This document shows, piece by piece, positions 9,663 through 17,014 of a DNA stretch of 64,000 nucleotides (positions within the stretch are counted from its first letter, which is position 1; each line of letters opens with the position of its first letter). The position numbers and the translations under genes were made by a program. Where the stretch lies: NCBI GenBank assembly GCA_964620125.1, contig CAZUGQ010000010.1:1-64000 (forward strand). Reading direction: 5' to 3'. Origin of the DNA: OLB6 sp964620125. Its GTDB lineage: Bacteria; Bacteroidota; Ignavibacteria; Kapaibacteriales; Kapaibacteriaceae. The notes below the pieces were generated by a model that saw nothing but the letters and a program-made list of their open reading frames with translations, was not told the DNA's origin and did not search any database.

Positions 9663-10975
9663 CCCAATTGCTCTCGTGAGAGATCAATTGTTGGATCAAT
9701 GAACTGCCGGCTTGGCTCGCCATTCAGCGTCACCCATACGTCGGCAGTAACGATGGGGTCATGTACTCCCCTTTGTTCATAGTAATCATGCAGCATGTGT
9801 GCATACTGCAGGATCATGTCGGGCTGCATAGCCATCTGCTTCTCCTGATGTTGATTCAGGAAATCGGCATTGTTAACAAACCCGCTCTTGCCCGTTAGTC
9901 TGTCGGTTATCATGAATAAGGCTGTACCTGCTTTCTCCATAAGCATCACACGCCAACCAAAGCGGTAGCCTTCTTCGTCCCAGAACAAATCCTTCGACAT
10001 CACCAGATAACGCCACGGTACCACGATCTGTACAAAGAGATGTATTGCCAGAACATAGACGATAACAGACGGAACACGAGCTGTGATGAGCTGTTCAGAT
10101 GGTGCCCGCTGTAAACGCCAAAGCCCCCTACCTCCATTCATGGTGGTGCATGATGTGGGAAAGAAGAATACCAGTGTAAGGCCCGACATTACGAGCGGGA
10201 ACACGCCAATCTGAAACATCAATCCAGTGATGGTGTGAAACAGCAACAGCACGGCGTAGGCATAGGGTCGTGTTCTCTTATTACATAGCCAGAAAACGAT
10301 GGTAAGGTCGAATAACATGCCAGCCCAGGAGAACACCCAGGGCATCCAGGATATGGATAGGAGCGGGCCGATCACAGGTAGCGTGTCATTCGCTGGCATC
10401 CAGATTCGCAACGGCATGGCTTCGATCAACCACTCATGGTTGATCTTTGCTATGCCTGCACATACATAGACGATAGCTACCTGAACCTTGATTACATCGA
10501 GCGTCCATCGCGGTACAGCATCAGCACGAAGGTTGGGAGACCTCAGGGCATCAATGGACCATGTTCGGTGTGCTGGTAACAAACACATCATCATAGCCAT
10601 GATACTCACGAAGTAGTAGTGATTCAGGTAGTACGTTTTGTCTATCAACTCTACATACGTGAACAACACCATAAACACTATGCTGCTCACACGGTACCAT
10701 GCGCCAAGGATGATGCCCACAGTGCTCAACGTCATAATCGCAAACACGATGTGCATACCAGGAGCACCAACCGACGTTACCCACTCAAACCCTTGGTATG
10801 GGAAGTGCCACAAGGGCTTCACGTATTGCTCGTCAATCCACCCCAATGCGATAAACCGCACACAACTAAGCAACATCACAGCACCAAATACGATGCGAAC
10901 GGCAGCAAGTGATTGAGCCGGTGATTGAAGTCCTGCATACTCTCTCCACCACGTATTCAATGACCTAGTCGCCAT
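9626..10975 (-). CDS. HTTM domain membrane protein (vitamin K-dependent carboxylase-like)
   Basis: 449 residues starting at the ATG at 10975 (M-A-T-R-S-L-N-T-W-W). An upstream in-frame start at 11023 would lie deeper in the preceding gene and give an unlikely N-terminus. Several membrane helices make up residues about 25-300. The pattern L-A-A-V-R-I-x-F near 25-35, and a Y-L-N-H-Y-Y segment between helices, match the HTTM (horizontally transferred transmembrane) family related to gamma-carboxylase. The C-terminal ~130 residues are soluble and contain E-E-G-Y-R-F-G-W-R-V-M-L. The biochemical role of bacterial HTTM proteins is largely unknown. It overlaps the imelysin-like gene upstream and the receptor downstream, so the cassette is translationally coupled. 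Confidence 0.85.
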   Translation of the reverse strand: MATRSLNTWWREYAGLQSPAQSLAAVRIVFGAVMLLSCVRFIALGWIDEQYVKPLWHFPYQGFEWVTSVGAPGMHIVFAIMTLSTVGIILGAWYRVSSIVFMVLFTYVELIDKTYYLNHYYFVSIMAMMMCLLPAHRTWSIDALRSPNLRADAVPRWTLDVIKVQVAIVYVCAGIAKINHEWLIEAMPLRIWMPANDTLPVIGPLLSISWMPWVFSWAGMLFDLTIVFWLCNKRTRPYAYAVLLLFHTITGLMFQIGVFPLVMSGLTLVFFFPTSCTTMNGGRGLWRLQRAPSEQLITARVPSVIVYVLAIHLFVQIVVPWRYLVMSKDLFWDEEGYRFGWRVMLMEKAGTALFMITDRLTGKSGFVNNADFLNQHQEKQMAMQPDMILQYAHMLHDYYEQRGVHDPIVTADVWVTLNGEPSRQFIDPTIDLSREQLGWWSNRWVLARH

Positions 10976-12077
10976 CGCCACTACTATACGTAATTGCAAT
11001 GCCGGTGAGCGAAGACAGCTCACTTTTCAGAAATCGAGTAAGCTTCTGCATCTCGGTAAACCATGTGGTAGGGGGCTCTGGCATGCTGATAATCTGCTCA
11101 CTCAGTGGTATGGACTTCGGAACGGCTGCCGAAGCACCTTGGACTGCTTCAATCTGTTGCTTTGTGTCGGCAATCAAGCGTACTCCGTTTGGTACTGTTG
11201 CCAGGTATTCCTCGAAACCATCTATGTTGTTTCCATCGAGGTCTTGGCCTGACCATACTCTTAGAACAGCCTCGAAGTGGCGCTCGATAAGTGAGGCTGA
11301 CAGACCACTGTAGAAGGCCTCCACCTTGGTTGGCTCAGCCGAGGTCTGCCCAGCACGAAGTCCAAGTGGTAATCCAAGCTTATAATTCTTGATCAGTTCA
11401 TAGCTGATGTTCATTGCATTGAAGAGCTGGCTGGTTCCACTACCAGCATCGGTTCCGTTCCTGCTGGCAAAGTCGGCAGCATATCCTGAGTTCCATTCTG
11501 ATAGAACTGTGCCTACATCGTTACGCATGCGCCGAACTATTGCCTGTAAGTATGCCCTTCTACTTCCCCCCCCTTCACCGCTGAACAGAGCAATGATGGT
11601 ATCATCATTACTACCGTACAGCAAGTATTCCACACCGAACAGACCACGGGTGTCTCGATCAAAGTTCTGAAAGGAGGTATCACCAGCGGCCACGTAGGCT
11701 TCGATCCCTGATGCGTCGGCTGGAAACGTTCCTACATTCACCGAGAGGTTGCCGTATAGTCCTTCAGCCGGTCCGAAGTCGTATGTAACTACATCCTGCC
11801 AACGAAAAGCTGCGGTATCCCAAGCGGTTCGGGCAGCTTGCAGCGTGCCGACTGACGGGGCCATGTTGAATGCGTTTACGGCTGCATCAAGCTCATGCAA
11901 GGCTTCGTCCATTCTCTGGTAGCCAGGAATGATGAGGGATGTTGCAATGTCGGTCAACATCTTCTTTCGATCGAACGAGTCACCCTGTCCGCTAGGCTCA
12001 GACGAGCATCCGTATAAAAAGGCAAGCGCGGCGATATACGCCGCGCAAGCCCACCCACTTATACCCTTCACTTTCAC
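10965..12077 (-). CDS. Imelysin-like lipoprotein
   Basis: 370 residues. A lipoprotein signal ends L-Y-G-C with the lipidated Cys at position 24. The rest is helical, with two related halves typical of the imelysin/ICMP fold: near the middle Y-D-F-G-P-A-E-G-L-Y-G-N, then R-G-L-F-G-V-E-Y-L-L-Y-G. Iron-related family members usually carry G-x-H-x-x-E at that last point; here the His position is Phe (G-L-F-G-V-E), so the Glu remains but the His is lost. Imelysin proteins are periplasmic or surface and connected with iron supply, although a peptidase role was once proposed. It is the second gene of the minus-strand cassette, 9 bases after the DUF4856 gene. A C8 run lies at 11566-11573. Confidence 0.85.
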   Translation of the reverse strand: MKVKGISGWACAAYIAALAFLYGCSSEPSGQGDSFDRKKMLTDIATSLIIPGYQRMDEALHELDAAVNAFNMAPSVGTLQAARTAWDTAAFRWQDVVTYDFGPAEGLYGNLSVNVGTFPADASGIEAYVAAGDTSFQNFDRDTRGLFGVEYLLYGSNDDTIIALFSGEGGGSRRAYLQAIVRRMRNDVGTVLSEWNSGYAADFASRNGTDAGSGTSQLFNAMNISYELIKNYKLGLPLGLRAGQTSAEPTKVEAFYSGLSASLIERHFEAVLRVWSGQDLDGNNIDGFEEYLATVPNGVRLIADTKQQIEAVQGASAAVPKSIPLSEQIISMPEPPTTWFTEMQKLTRFLKSELSSLTGIAITYSSGDGD

Positions 12078-12086
12078 GATGAACCT

Positions 12087-13199
12087 TTATCGTCCCTGAA
12101 CAGCAACCCAGTTGCTCTTGAAATCTTCCATCTCTTGGGAAGTGAACCCGTACACGTTTTTGAGTTTATCCATCACCTGTTGCAATCGCGGGAGATTCGC
12201 AACAGGTTCATGCCAAAACTTGTAGCATTCTGGAACTGACGCATTAGCTACATACATGAGCGATAGGATCTCGTCCAACTGTGCATTGGTAATGGTTCGC
12301 TGATCTTCCGGCACGGCTCTCCATCCCATGAGGATGCCAGCACCTTCACCAAAGGCATGCATTGCTCCAGAACGGGCAGCATCATCTACTGTGGTTGCAC
12401 TTAACCGTGTAACAACGGAGTAACAGTAGTTGATCGCAGTAGCAATCTGGCTACGTTCCCACTGCGCAAACATGTCCTTCGTGGCTTCGTTGTATTCAGT
12501 TTGAAACCTGGACGTGTTGGAGGAAGCGGCCTTTGCCTTCAGAGCTGCATTCTTGAACCGTGTGTAGAATCCGTTGCCGTCGTTCTTGTCTCTGCGGGCT
12601 GCATACACAGCAACAAACTCGTCCTTCAATGTTGCCGCACTGGCACCGTTCGGGAAGGTTGGGTTGGCACCAAACAGAGCAACAACCTGATCAATGATCT
12701 TCGGGCTTGCAGGCCCCGTTCGAACGGTTAGCTGTGCCTGGTTGTACAGCATGACGTTGAAGAGTGCCTTCTGAATAAACTCATCTGTATCACGGCCATA
12801 CTCGTCAAACAGGTAGGAGCCGTAAACACCGCCCTGCCCTGCCATGTCGGGAGTTTTGGACCAATCCAGCATGTTTCCGCTGGCCTCTGCTGTATGCCGC
12901 AACAGGTCATCAATTCGTGACCGCTCACTTGCAATAGTGTAGTTACGAAGGGGATCGAAGGCTGCCGCCGTTTGCGCAGGCGTAAGAACAACGCTTACAC
13001 TTCGAGCTGACCGAACCAGTGATATAAGGGCTGCAAAATCCTTTCGAATCTGGTACTGGCTTGCGGTGTTGGCACTCCAACCGGTGCTGTCGTACACGGT
13101 AGGAACCACCAGCGGATCCGGTGTTGTGGTTGAATCTTCACAGCCTACAACCAAGAGCAGGGAAAAGGCGGTGATAAGTGCAGCCCAAACTTTCAACAT
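12087..13199 (-). CDS. DUF4856 domain lipoprotein
   Basis: 370 residues with a lipoprotein signal (V-V-G-C, Cys20) followed by a Thr-rich spacer. The body matches the DUF4856 family pattern: T-V-Y-D-S-T-G-W-S, an R-I-D-D-L-L-R-H-T helix, then G-Y/F-D-E-Y-G-R-D-T and E-F-I-Q-K-A-L. It is helical and about the usual length. DUF4856 genes in Bacteroidota are regularly found beside imelysin, HTTM and TonB receptor genes, exactly as here, and the group is thought to act in iron or heme-related uptake at the outer membrane. First gene of the cassette; its upstream region holds a TAGATTTG promoter box inside a repeated 13-bp operator candidate, next to the assembly gap. No catalytic motif recognised. 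Confidence 0.82.
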   Translation of the reverse strand: MLKVWAALITAFSLLLVVGCEDSTTTPDPLVVPTVYDSTGWSANTASQYQIRKDFAALISLVRSARSVSVVLTPAQTAAAFDPLRNYTIASERSRIDDLLRHTAEASGNMLDWSKTPDMAGQGGVYGSYLFDEYGRDTDEFIQKALFNVMLYNQAQLTVRTGPASPKIIDQVVALFGANPTFPNGASAATLKDEFVAVYAARRDKNDGNGFYTRFKNAALKAKAASSNTSRFQTEYNEATKDMFAQWERSQIATAINYCYSVVTRLSATTVDDAARSGAMHAFGEGAGILMGWRAVPEDQRTITNAQLDEILSLMYVANASVPECYKFWHEPVANLPRLQQVMDKLKNVYGFTSQEMEDFKSNWVAVQGR

Positions 13200-13236
13200 G
13201 ACAACCCTTTGGAGTTGATATACGACTAATTCAGTC

Positions 13237-13244
13237 CAAATCTA
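13237..13244 (-). promoter_or_regulatory. TAnnTTTG -7 promoter box of the metal-uptake cassette
   Basis: Minus strand reads TAGATTTG, a perfect match to the Bacteroidota -7 consensus, 37 bases before the ATG at 13199. It overlaps the first copy of the repeated operator candidate. The -33 region falls in or near the N gap and cannot be read. Confidence 0.5.
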
Positions 13245-13252
13245 ATCTTTAT

Positions 13253-13262
13253 NNNNNNNNNN
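13253..13262. other. Assembly gap (10 N)
   Basis: Ten N bases mark a scaffold or patch gap of unknown true length. It lies between the two copies of the repeated operator candidate, so a small repeat may have broken the assembly here. Confidence 0.98.
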
Positions 13263-13322
13263 CTGGATTTAGTCCAAATAAGAAATTGTAATGTCAAAGA
13301 CCGACCTTATGCGCGATGGCTC

Positions 13323-15137
13323 TTAGAAACCTGCAGCGTCGCCCAGGCCTGCACGTATTGGGAACCACAACGTTTGCATGATCGCTGCATCTGCTGGCAA
13401 GGTATACGAAATTCTTCCTACCACATGATCTTCACCAGGCGGATTGTCGTTCCTAACAACAAGCCAGTTGGCAGCAAAGCTGATCACACTCTTCAAGAAA
13501 TCGGTCTCTTTAGTTTCGGCATCAAGCAACTGCACCTTTAAATCGGTATAGTAGGCATCTACATATCCACTTGCAGTCCTTCCCTGCACTACAAAGCTGA
13601 AACTAGCCTTACTGGCAAGCCCATCATCAATCCTTATGTTTTCTGCTATTGGCAAGAAGCTATTCAACCGCGTAATATCAAGCTTTCCCATGGATCCTTC
13701 GGCTTCGAGTCTGTATTGCTCCTTGTCTAGCGGAATCCTCAGGGTTGCCTCCATGGGTGCTTGCTCCATGAACGTGCCCTTGGCATATATCGTCAGCGGA
13801 TTCCTTACCTGAATGGATGGAACGTTTGTTGCGCCAGTGATTCGTACCGTCATGTTTGAAAAGCGCAACAACGCGGGAGTACTGCTGTTGTGCTTGCGCT
13901 CTCCGTAAACGATTGCTGCATTCCGGACGTGGATTGTGTCAACTTCCAGTCGAAAGGGCAGTGTCCGGAACAGGGCGTTCGGCATCTTGGGAGCACCAGT
14001 TGATGGCGCATCGCGCAGACGTTTGTTGCTCAGAATGTCAGCCTCTACACCCTCAAGCTGAATCTTACGTACATGCAAGGCCTCACCACGGGATAAGGCA
14101 GCAAAGTCTATGTTGGCAAGTGCCAGGTGACTGATGTTAAAACGAAATCTGTCGTTGTTGAATGTTTGTTTACCAAAGTACTTCTGATCGGTGAGCGTAG
14201 GACCAATGGATACTGAATCAATCGTAATCTGTTTTCTTGCAAAAGAGAACTGGATACCCGCCACGTGAAATGAATAGTCGAAGGGAGTTCGATACCGCAC
14301 GGTATCAACGGTCATGGAACTATCCCTGTTGTCTACGATTACCTTGAAACCACTCACGTACTGGGATCTTCCGTCTGCAATGTGCCTGTCCAAGGTACCT
14401 ACACTGATTACCACGCTGGTGAACACTTGAGAACTGAGCTGTTCACCTTGTCCAAGGTTGATATCACGAATCGTGATGTTGATCCCGCTCGTAGTGCTCT
14501 GCGTGTTATTAAGGCTATCCGAAGGGTGGCGATGTATTTCTCGAACCACTGTTGCATTGCGAATCTGAAGGCCGGCTATCGTTAGCGGCGCTATGTCTTG
14601 CGGTAGCATCCCAACCGACAAGGCATTCAACAAAGAATCCACGTCCGGCACATGCGGCAAGTGAAACAGAGCGGTGTCTGGCTCGGAAGGGCTTTCACCT
14701 GCTATCACACTATCCCATGACTTTTGGTATATCACTGGACGATCAATTGTAATCGTACCGAGCGACAACCCACCACCGTTTAGCACATCCCACGGAAACA
14801 CGCCGGTTGCTTCCATGTGGGCAATGGATACGCTAATGATGCTACCAACCGAAGAGGTGGTATCTGCAAACCCAACACTGATACTGTCAACACGTACAAC
14901 TCCGGTAAAGAACTCGTAGTCAAAGCCCTGCAGGTCAACCTGTACCTTGCCTTGAGATGCCTCGGCAACGGACTCCCTAACCTTCGATCGGAGATAGGTG
15001 CCAATTGCCTCTTTTACGGAGTTGCCAACACGTTTGCTAAAGACGAAATACAGTACGACGCTAGAAACGACAAGGCCAGCAAGTATGCTGGCAGTAACGA
15101 TCAGCGCTATACGCCATGGACGATTGAGTGTTGGCAT
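13323..15137 (-). CDS. AsmA-like / DUF748-like membrane-anchored protein
   Basis: 604 residues: an N-terminal membrane helix (about 10-33), then a long beta-rich periplasmic part with amphipathic strands repeating as in AsmA-like proteins. Typical segments include I-S-V-S-I-A-H-M-E-A-T-G, I-D-R-P-V-I-Y-Q and, near 470-560, L-E-A-E-G-S-M-G-K-L-D followed by a strand-rich C-terminus. AsmA-like and DUF748 proteins are linked to lipid transfer between membranes and to outer-membrane integrity. No catalytic residues are apparent. It stands alone on the minus strand, divergent from the HUH gene. Family assignment rests on architecture and sequence style, not on a diagnostic motif. Confidence 0.6.
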   Translation of the reverse strand: MPTLNRPWRIALIVTASILAGLVVSSVVLYFVFSKRVGNSVKEAIGTYLRSKVRESVAEASQGKVQVDLQGFDYEFFTGVVRVDSISVGFADTTSSVGSIISVSIAHMEATGVFPWDVLNGGGLSLGTITIDRPVIYQKSWDSVIAGESPSEPDTALFHLPHVPDVDSLLNALSVGMLPQDIAPLTIAGLQIRNATVVREIHRHPSDSLNNTQSTTSGINITIRDINLGQGEQLSSQVFTSVVISVGTLDRHIADGRSQYVSGFKVIVDNRDSSMTVDTVRYRTPFDYSFHVAGIQFSFARKQITIDSVSIGPTLTDQKYFGKQTFNNDRFRFNISHLALANIDFAALSRGEALHVRKIQLEGVEADILSNKRLRDAPSTGAPKMPNALFRTLPFRLEVDTIHVRNAAIVYGERKHNSSTPALLRFSNMTVRITGATNVPSIQVRNPLTIYAKGTFMEQAPMEATLRIPLDKEQYRLEAEGSMGKLDITRLNSFLPIAENIRIDDGLASKASFSFVVQGRTASGYVDAYYTDLKVQLLDAETKETDFLKSVISFAANWLVVRNDNPPGEDHVVGRISYTLPADAAIMQTLWFPIRAGLGDAAGF

Positions 15138-15242
15138 AGATCTCCATCCTGTGGTGATTCCCTACAACATACTGGATGATCGAGAGATGTCACATAATAC
15201 TCTGGTGAACCCACATAGGCGTCCAACATCAAAGGAGAAATC

Positions 15243-15674
15243 ATGAACACACTCACTCTCGGCATCCACCTAATACTCCTGCCGGAGGGGAAGAGCCAGC
15301 TCCCTCAAGCCAGCATGGTACTCGTTGGCAATGCTATACAACGCACGTGTAAAAAGTACCGGTGCTCGCTGTTTGCAACGGCTGTCCGGTCCGATCACGT
15401 CCACGTTCTACTCGAGGCACGGAATGAGGTGGATGCCACAAATGCCATCGCAGCACTTGCCGACTCGGTCAGGCAATGCGTCCAGTCCGTAGATGCATTA
15501 GCCGAGATGAGCAGTGACATCCACATAACACTCATACCACCGTGGCACCTGGAAGTAATGGCTTCTTTTGTTCGGGACCAGGAACTTTTCCACTCCAAGT
15601 ACACGGTAGATCAAGAGATCACAACGATATTCATGCCGCATGCAACTCCCGCCTTTCACGCCGAGCCGAACTAA
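15243..15674 (+). CDS. Degenerate IS200/REP-type HUH transposase-like protein
   Basis: 143 residues starting after a strong Shine-Dalgarno (GGAG, 7 bases before ATG). The fold pattern of Y1/IS200-type HUH enzymes is visible: a first strand I-H-L-I-L-L, a helix, then the metal-binding motif S-D-H-V-H-V-L-L (His52, His54), and a C-terminal helix V-R-D-Q-E-L-F-H-S-K-Y-T that matches the family's conserved N-Q-E-x-H-H-x-K region. The catalytic Tyr of IS200-like enzymes normally sits just before that helix in a G-Y-G-A-F-S-type segment; here the aligned segment reads I-H-I-T-L-I-P-P and has no Tyr. Tyr120 lies later and could only substitute if the alignment is wrong. No element ends or partner gene are seen. 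Probably an immobile or domesticated copy. Confidence 0.6.
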   Translation: MNTLTLGIHLILLPEGKSQLPQASMVLVGNAIQRTCKKYRCSLFATAVRSDHVHVLLEARNEVDATNAIAALADSVRQCVQSVDALAEMSSDIHITLIPPWHLEVMASFVRDQELFHSKYTVDQEITTIFMPHATPAFHAEPN

Positions 15675-15711
15675 CAGCAAACTGCACTGCAGGCCGTGAG
15701 CTGCGCTCGCC

Positions 15712-15720
15712 GTATCGTTG
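15712..15720 (+). promoter_or_regulatory. Weak -7-like box before the DUF4199 gene
   Basis: TATCGTTG at 15713-15720 differs by one base from TAnnTTTG and would give a start of transcription about 24 bases before the ATG at 15748. This favours 15748 over the upstream in-frame ATG at 15718. Confidence 0.3.
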
Positions 15721-15747
15721 CATGATGCAGCGAAACGGACGTATCGA

Positions 15748-16296
15748 ATGACCACGTATGTGCTACGATTTGGACTACTCGCAGGAATGATCCTCTGTAC
15801 GGTTGGAGGGTCACTTGCAATGCTCCTGAGGGATAATCCATTCGGAACGGAGAGCGTTGTAGCTGGCTACATCGCTATGATCCTTGCACTTTCGATGGTG
15901 TTCGTTGGAGTACACCAGTATCGAGAGCGGGAATTGGGCGGTGCTTTGAGCATTGGCAAAGGGCTTGTCGCTGGACTAATGATAAGCCTGATTGCAACCG
16001 TCTGTTATGTGCTTGGGTGGGAGTTCTGGTATCAAACCGTGATGACAGACTTCCCGGAAAGGTATAGCCAGCACCTGCAACAGAGAATGTTGGACGATGG
16101 GGCATCGGCTGATGCCATTCAACGGCACATGCGTGAGAATGCCGAGTGGCTGGCTTTGTACAAATCGAACATTCTCGTGCGCTTCGGGCTCACTGCAATG
16201 GAATTTCTACCAATTGCCATTTTGGCTGCTGTGGCTGCTGCACTGGTGTTCCGGCGTCATAAAAATGGCCTGGCTAATGGCCAGGCCACGTCATAG
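15748..16296 (+). CDS. DUF4199 family membrane protein
   Basis: 182 residues with four predicted membrane helices (about 3-23, 33-53, 67-93, 145-170) and a soluble loop between helices 3 and 4 containing E-F-W-Y-Q and a glutamine-rich helix. This is the layout of DUF4199, a Bacteroidota-enriched inner-membrane family of unknown function. Start chosen at 15748 (M-T-T-Y-V-L-R-F) because the 15718 ATG overlaps the promoter-like box and adds a polar stretch; neither has a good ribosome site. The end of the gene lies inside the first of four hairpins. A second DUF4199-like gene faces it on the minus strand. Confidence 0.7.
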   Translation: MTTYVLRFGLLAGMILCTVGGSLAMLLRDNPFGTESVVAGYIAMILALSMVFVGVHQYRERELGGALSIGKGLVAGLMISLIATVCYVLGWEFWYQTVMTDFPERYSQHLQQRMLDDGASADAIQRHMRENAEWLALYKSNILVRFGLTAMEFLPIAILAAVAAALVFRRHKNGLANGQATS

Positions 16297-16373
16297 CGGT
16301 CCCCGCTATGTCACGTCCCACCAGAGGTTCTCTGGCGTCACCACACAGAGATCCCACCCGAATGTGGTGACGT
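16266..16373. repeat. Array of four consecutive perfect hairpins
   Basis: Four inverted repeats follow one another: 16266-16288 (9-bp stem, loop TAATG), 16292-16310 (8-bp stem CATAGCGG/CCGCTATG, loop TCC), 16321-16335 (6-bp stem CCAGAG/CTCTGG, loop GTT) and 16336-16372 (10-bp stem CGTCACCACA/TGTGGTGACG, 17-base loop). No T-run follows any of them. They could end the two convergent transcripts, or be a REP/BIME-like array. Confidence 0.7.
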
Positions 16374-16444
16374 GGCAAACGTACGAAATATCAAGCCCAA
16401 TGCAACCACTATGCTAACTCATCGAGTCGGCTTCACTGTTAATC

Positions 16445-16936
16445 TTACGAGGCAGGGGGCTTACGCAGACCTATTGCCGCGACCACACTGGTAATAGATC
16501 CAGTAAGGAGGGGAACCACAAATCCGAGCACATAAATCATCGGTGCCTTTACAAGCATGCCTGCCATTTTTACACGCTGCTCGGTATAGAATGGTATTTC
16601 TCCGCTTGCTTGGGATCTGACTTGAACGCCACGCACAACCAGATCGGCATAATCCGGCATCAGAACCAAGGAGATCACAATCCATACGAGCAACAACGCA
16701 ACGGACGAGTAGAGAGCCGTTACAATGCCCGTCATGCATGCGTTTCGGTACGTGTATGAAGGTTGGATGGCACGATCATGAATCATCGCACCCACAACAC
16801 ATATTGGACAGAGAATCAACCACAGCACCTGCATCTCGGCCGATGTTCCCTGCTCCACCCTTCCCAGCATCGCCTCAAGAGTGAAGTAGATCAAACCGAG
16901 AGCACCACAAATTCCAGCCCATAAAAACCGAGTCAT
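16445..16936 (-). CDS. DUF4199-like membrane protein
   Basis: 163 residues with four hydrophobic segments (about 1-21, 36-53, 65-92, 125-153) and a soluble loop between helices 3 and 4 (V-R-S-Q-A-S-G-E-I-P-F-Y-T-E-Q). The helix-loop spacing mirrors the convergent DUF4199 gene at 15748, so the two look like distant paralogues, but sequence identity is low. Function unknown. Ends with R-K-P-P-A-S, whose codons contain one copy of the repeated octamer. No clear promoter box is seen upstream. Confidence 0.55.
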   Translation of the reverse strand: MTRFLWAGICGALGLIYFTLEAMLGRVEQGTSAEMQVLWLILCPICVVGAMIHDRAIQPSYTYRNACMTGIVTALYSSVALLLVWIVISLVLMPDYADLVVRGVQVRSQASGEIPFYTEQRVKMAGMLVKAPMIYVLGFVVPLLTGSITSVVAAIGLRKPPAS

Positions 16937-16975
16937 CTACGCGTTTCCTTTCCGGCTGCCGCAAGCACCTGCGGC

Positions 16976-16983
16976 TATATTTG
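16976..16983 (+). promoter_or_regulatory. TAnnTTTG -7 box of gcvT
   Basis: TATATTTG matches the Bacteroidota -7 consensus exactly and lies 31 bases before the gcvT ATG, giving a leader of about 28 bases. Confidence 0.5.
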
Positions 16984-17014
16984 CCCTCCCTCTCATCATA
17001 GAACCAAACTCGCC

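Larger units (their letters stand above)
13229..13279. promoter_or_regulatory. Duplicated 13-bp operator candidate flanking the assembly gap
   Basis: Two direct copies, ATTCAGTCCAAAT (13229-13241) and ATTTAGTCCAAAT (13267-13279), differ at one base. Each is a near palindrome (ATTTrG-w-CyAAAT on the other strand), the shape expected for a dimeric repressor. Copy 1 overlaps the TAGATTTG box. Upstream of a metal-uptake cassette this suggests a Fur- or DtxR-family site; which regulator binds is unknown. Confidence 0.45.

Noticed and set aside
15243..16936. Intact insertion sequence or transposon
   Set aside because: No terminal hairpins or target duplication flank the HUH gene and the catalytic Tyr seems absent.
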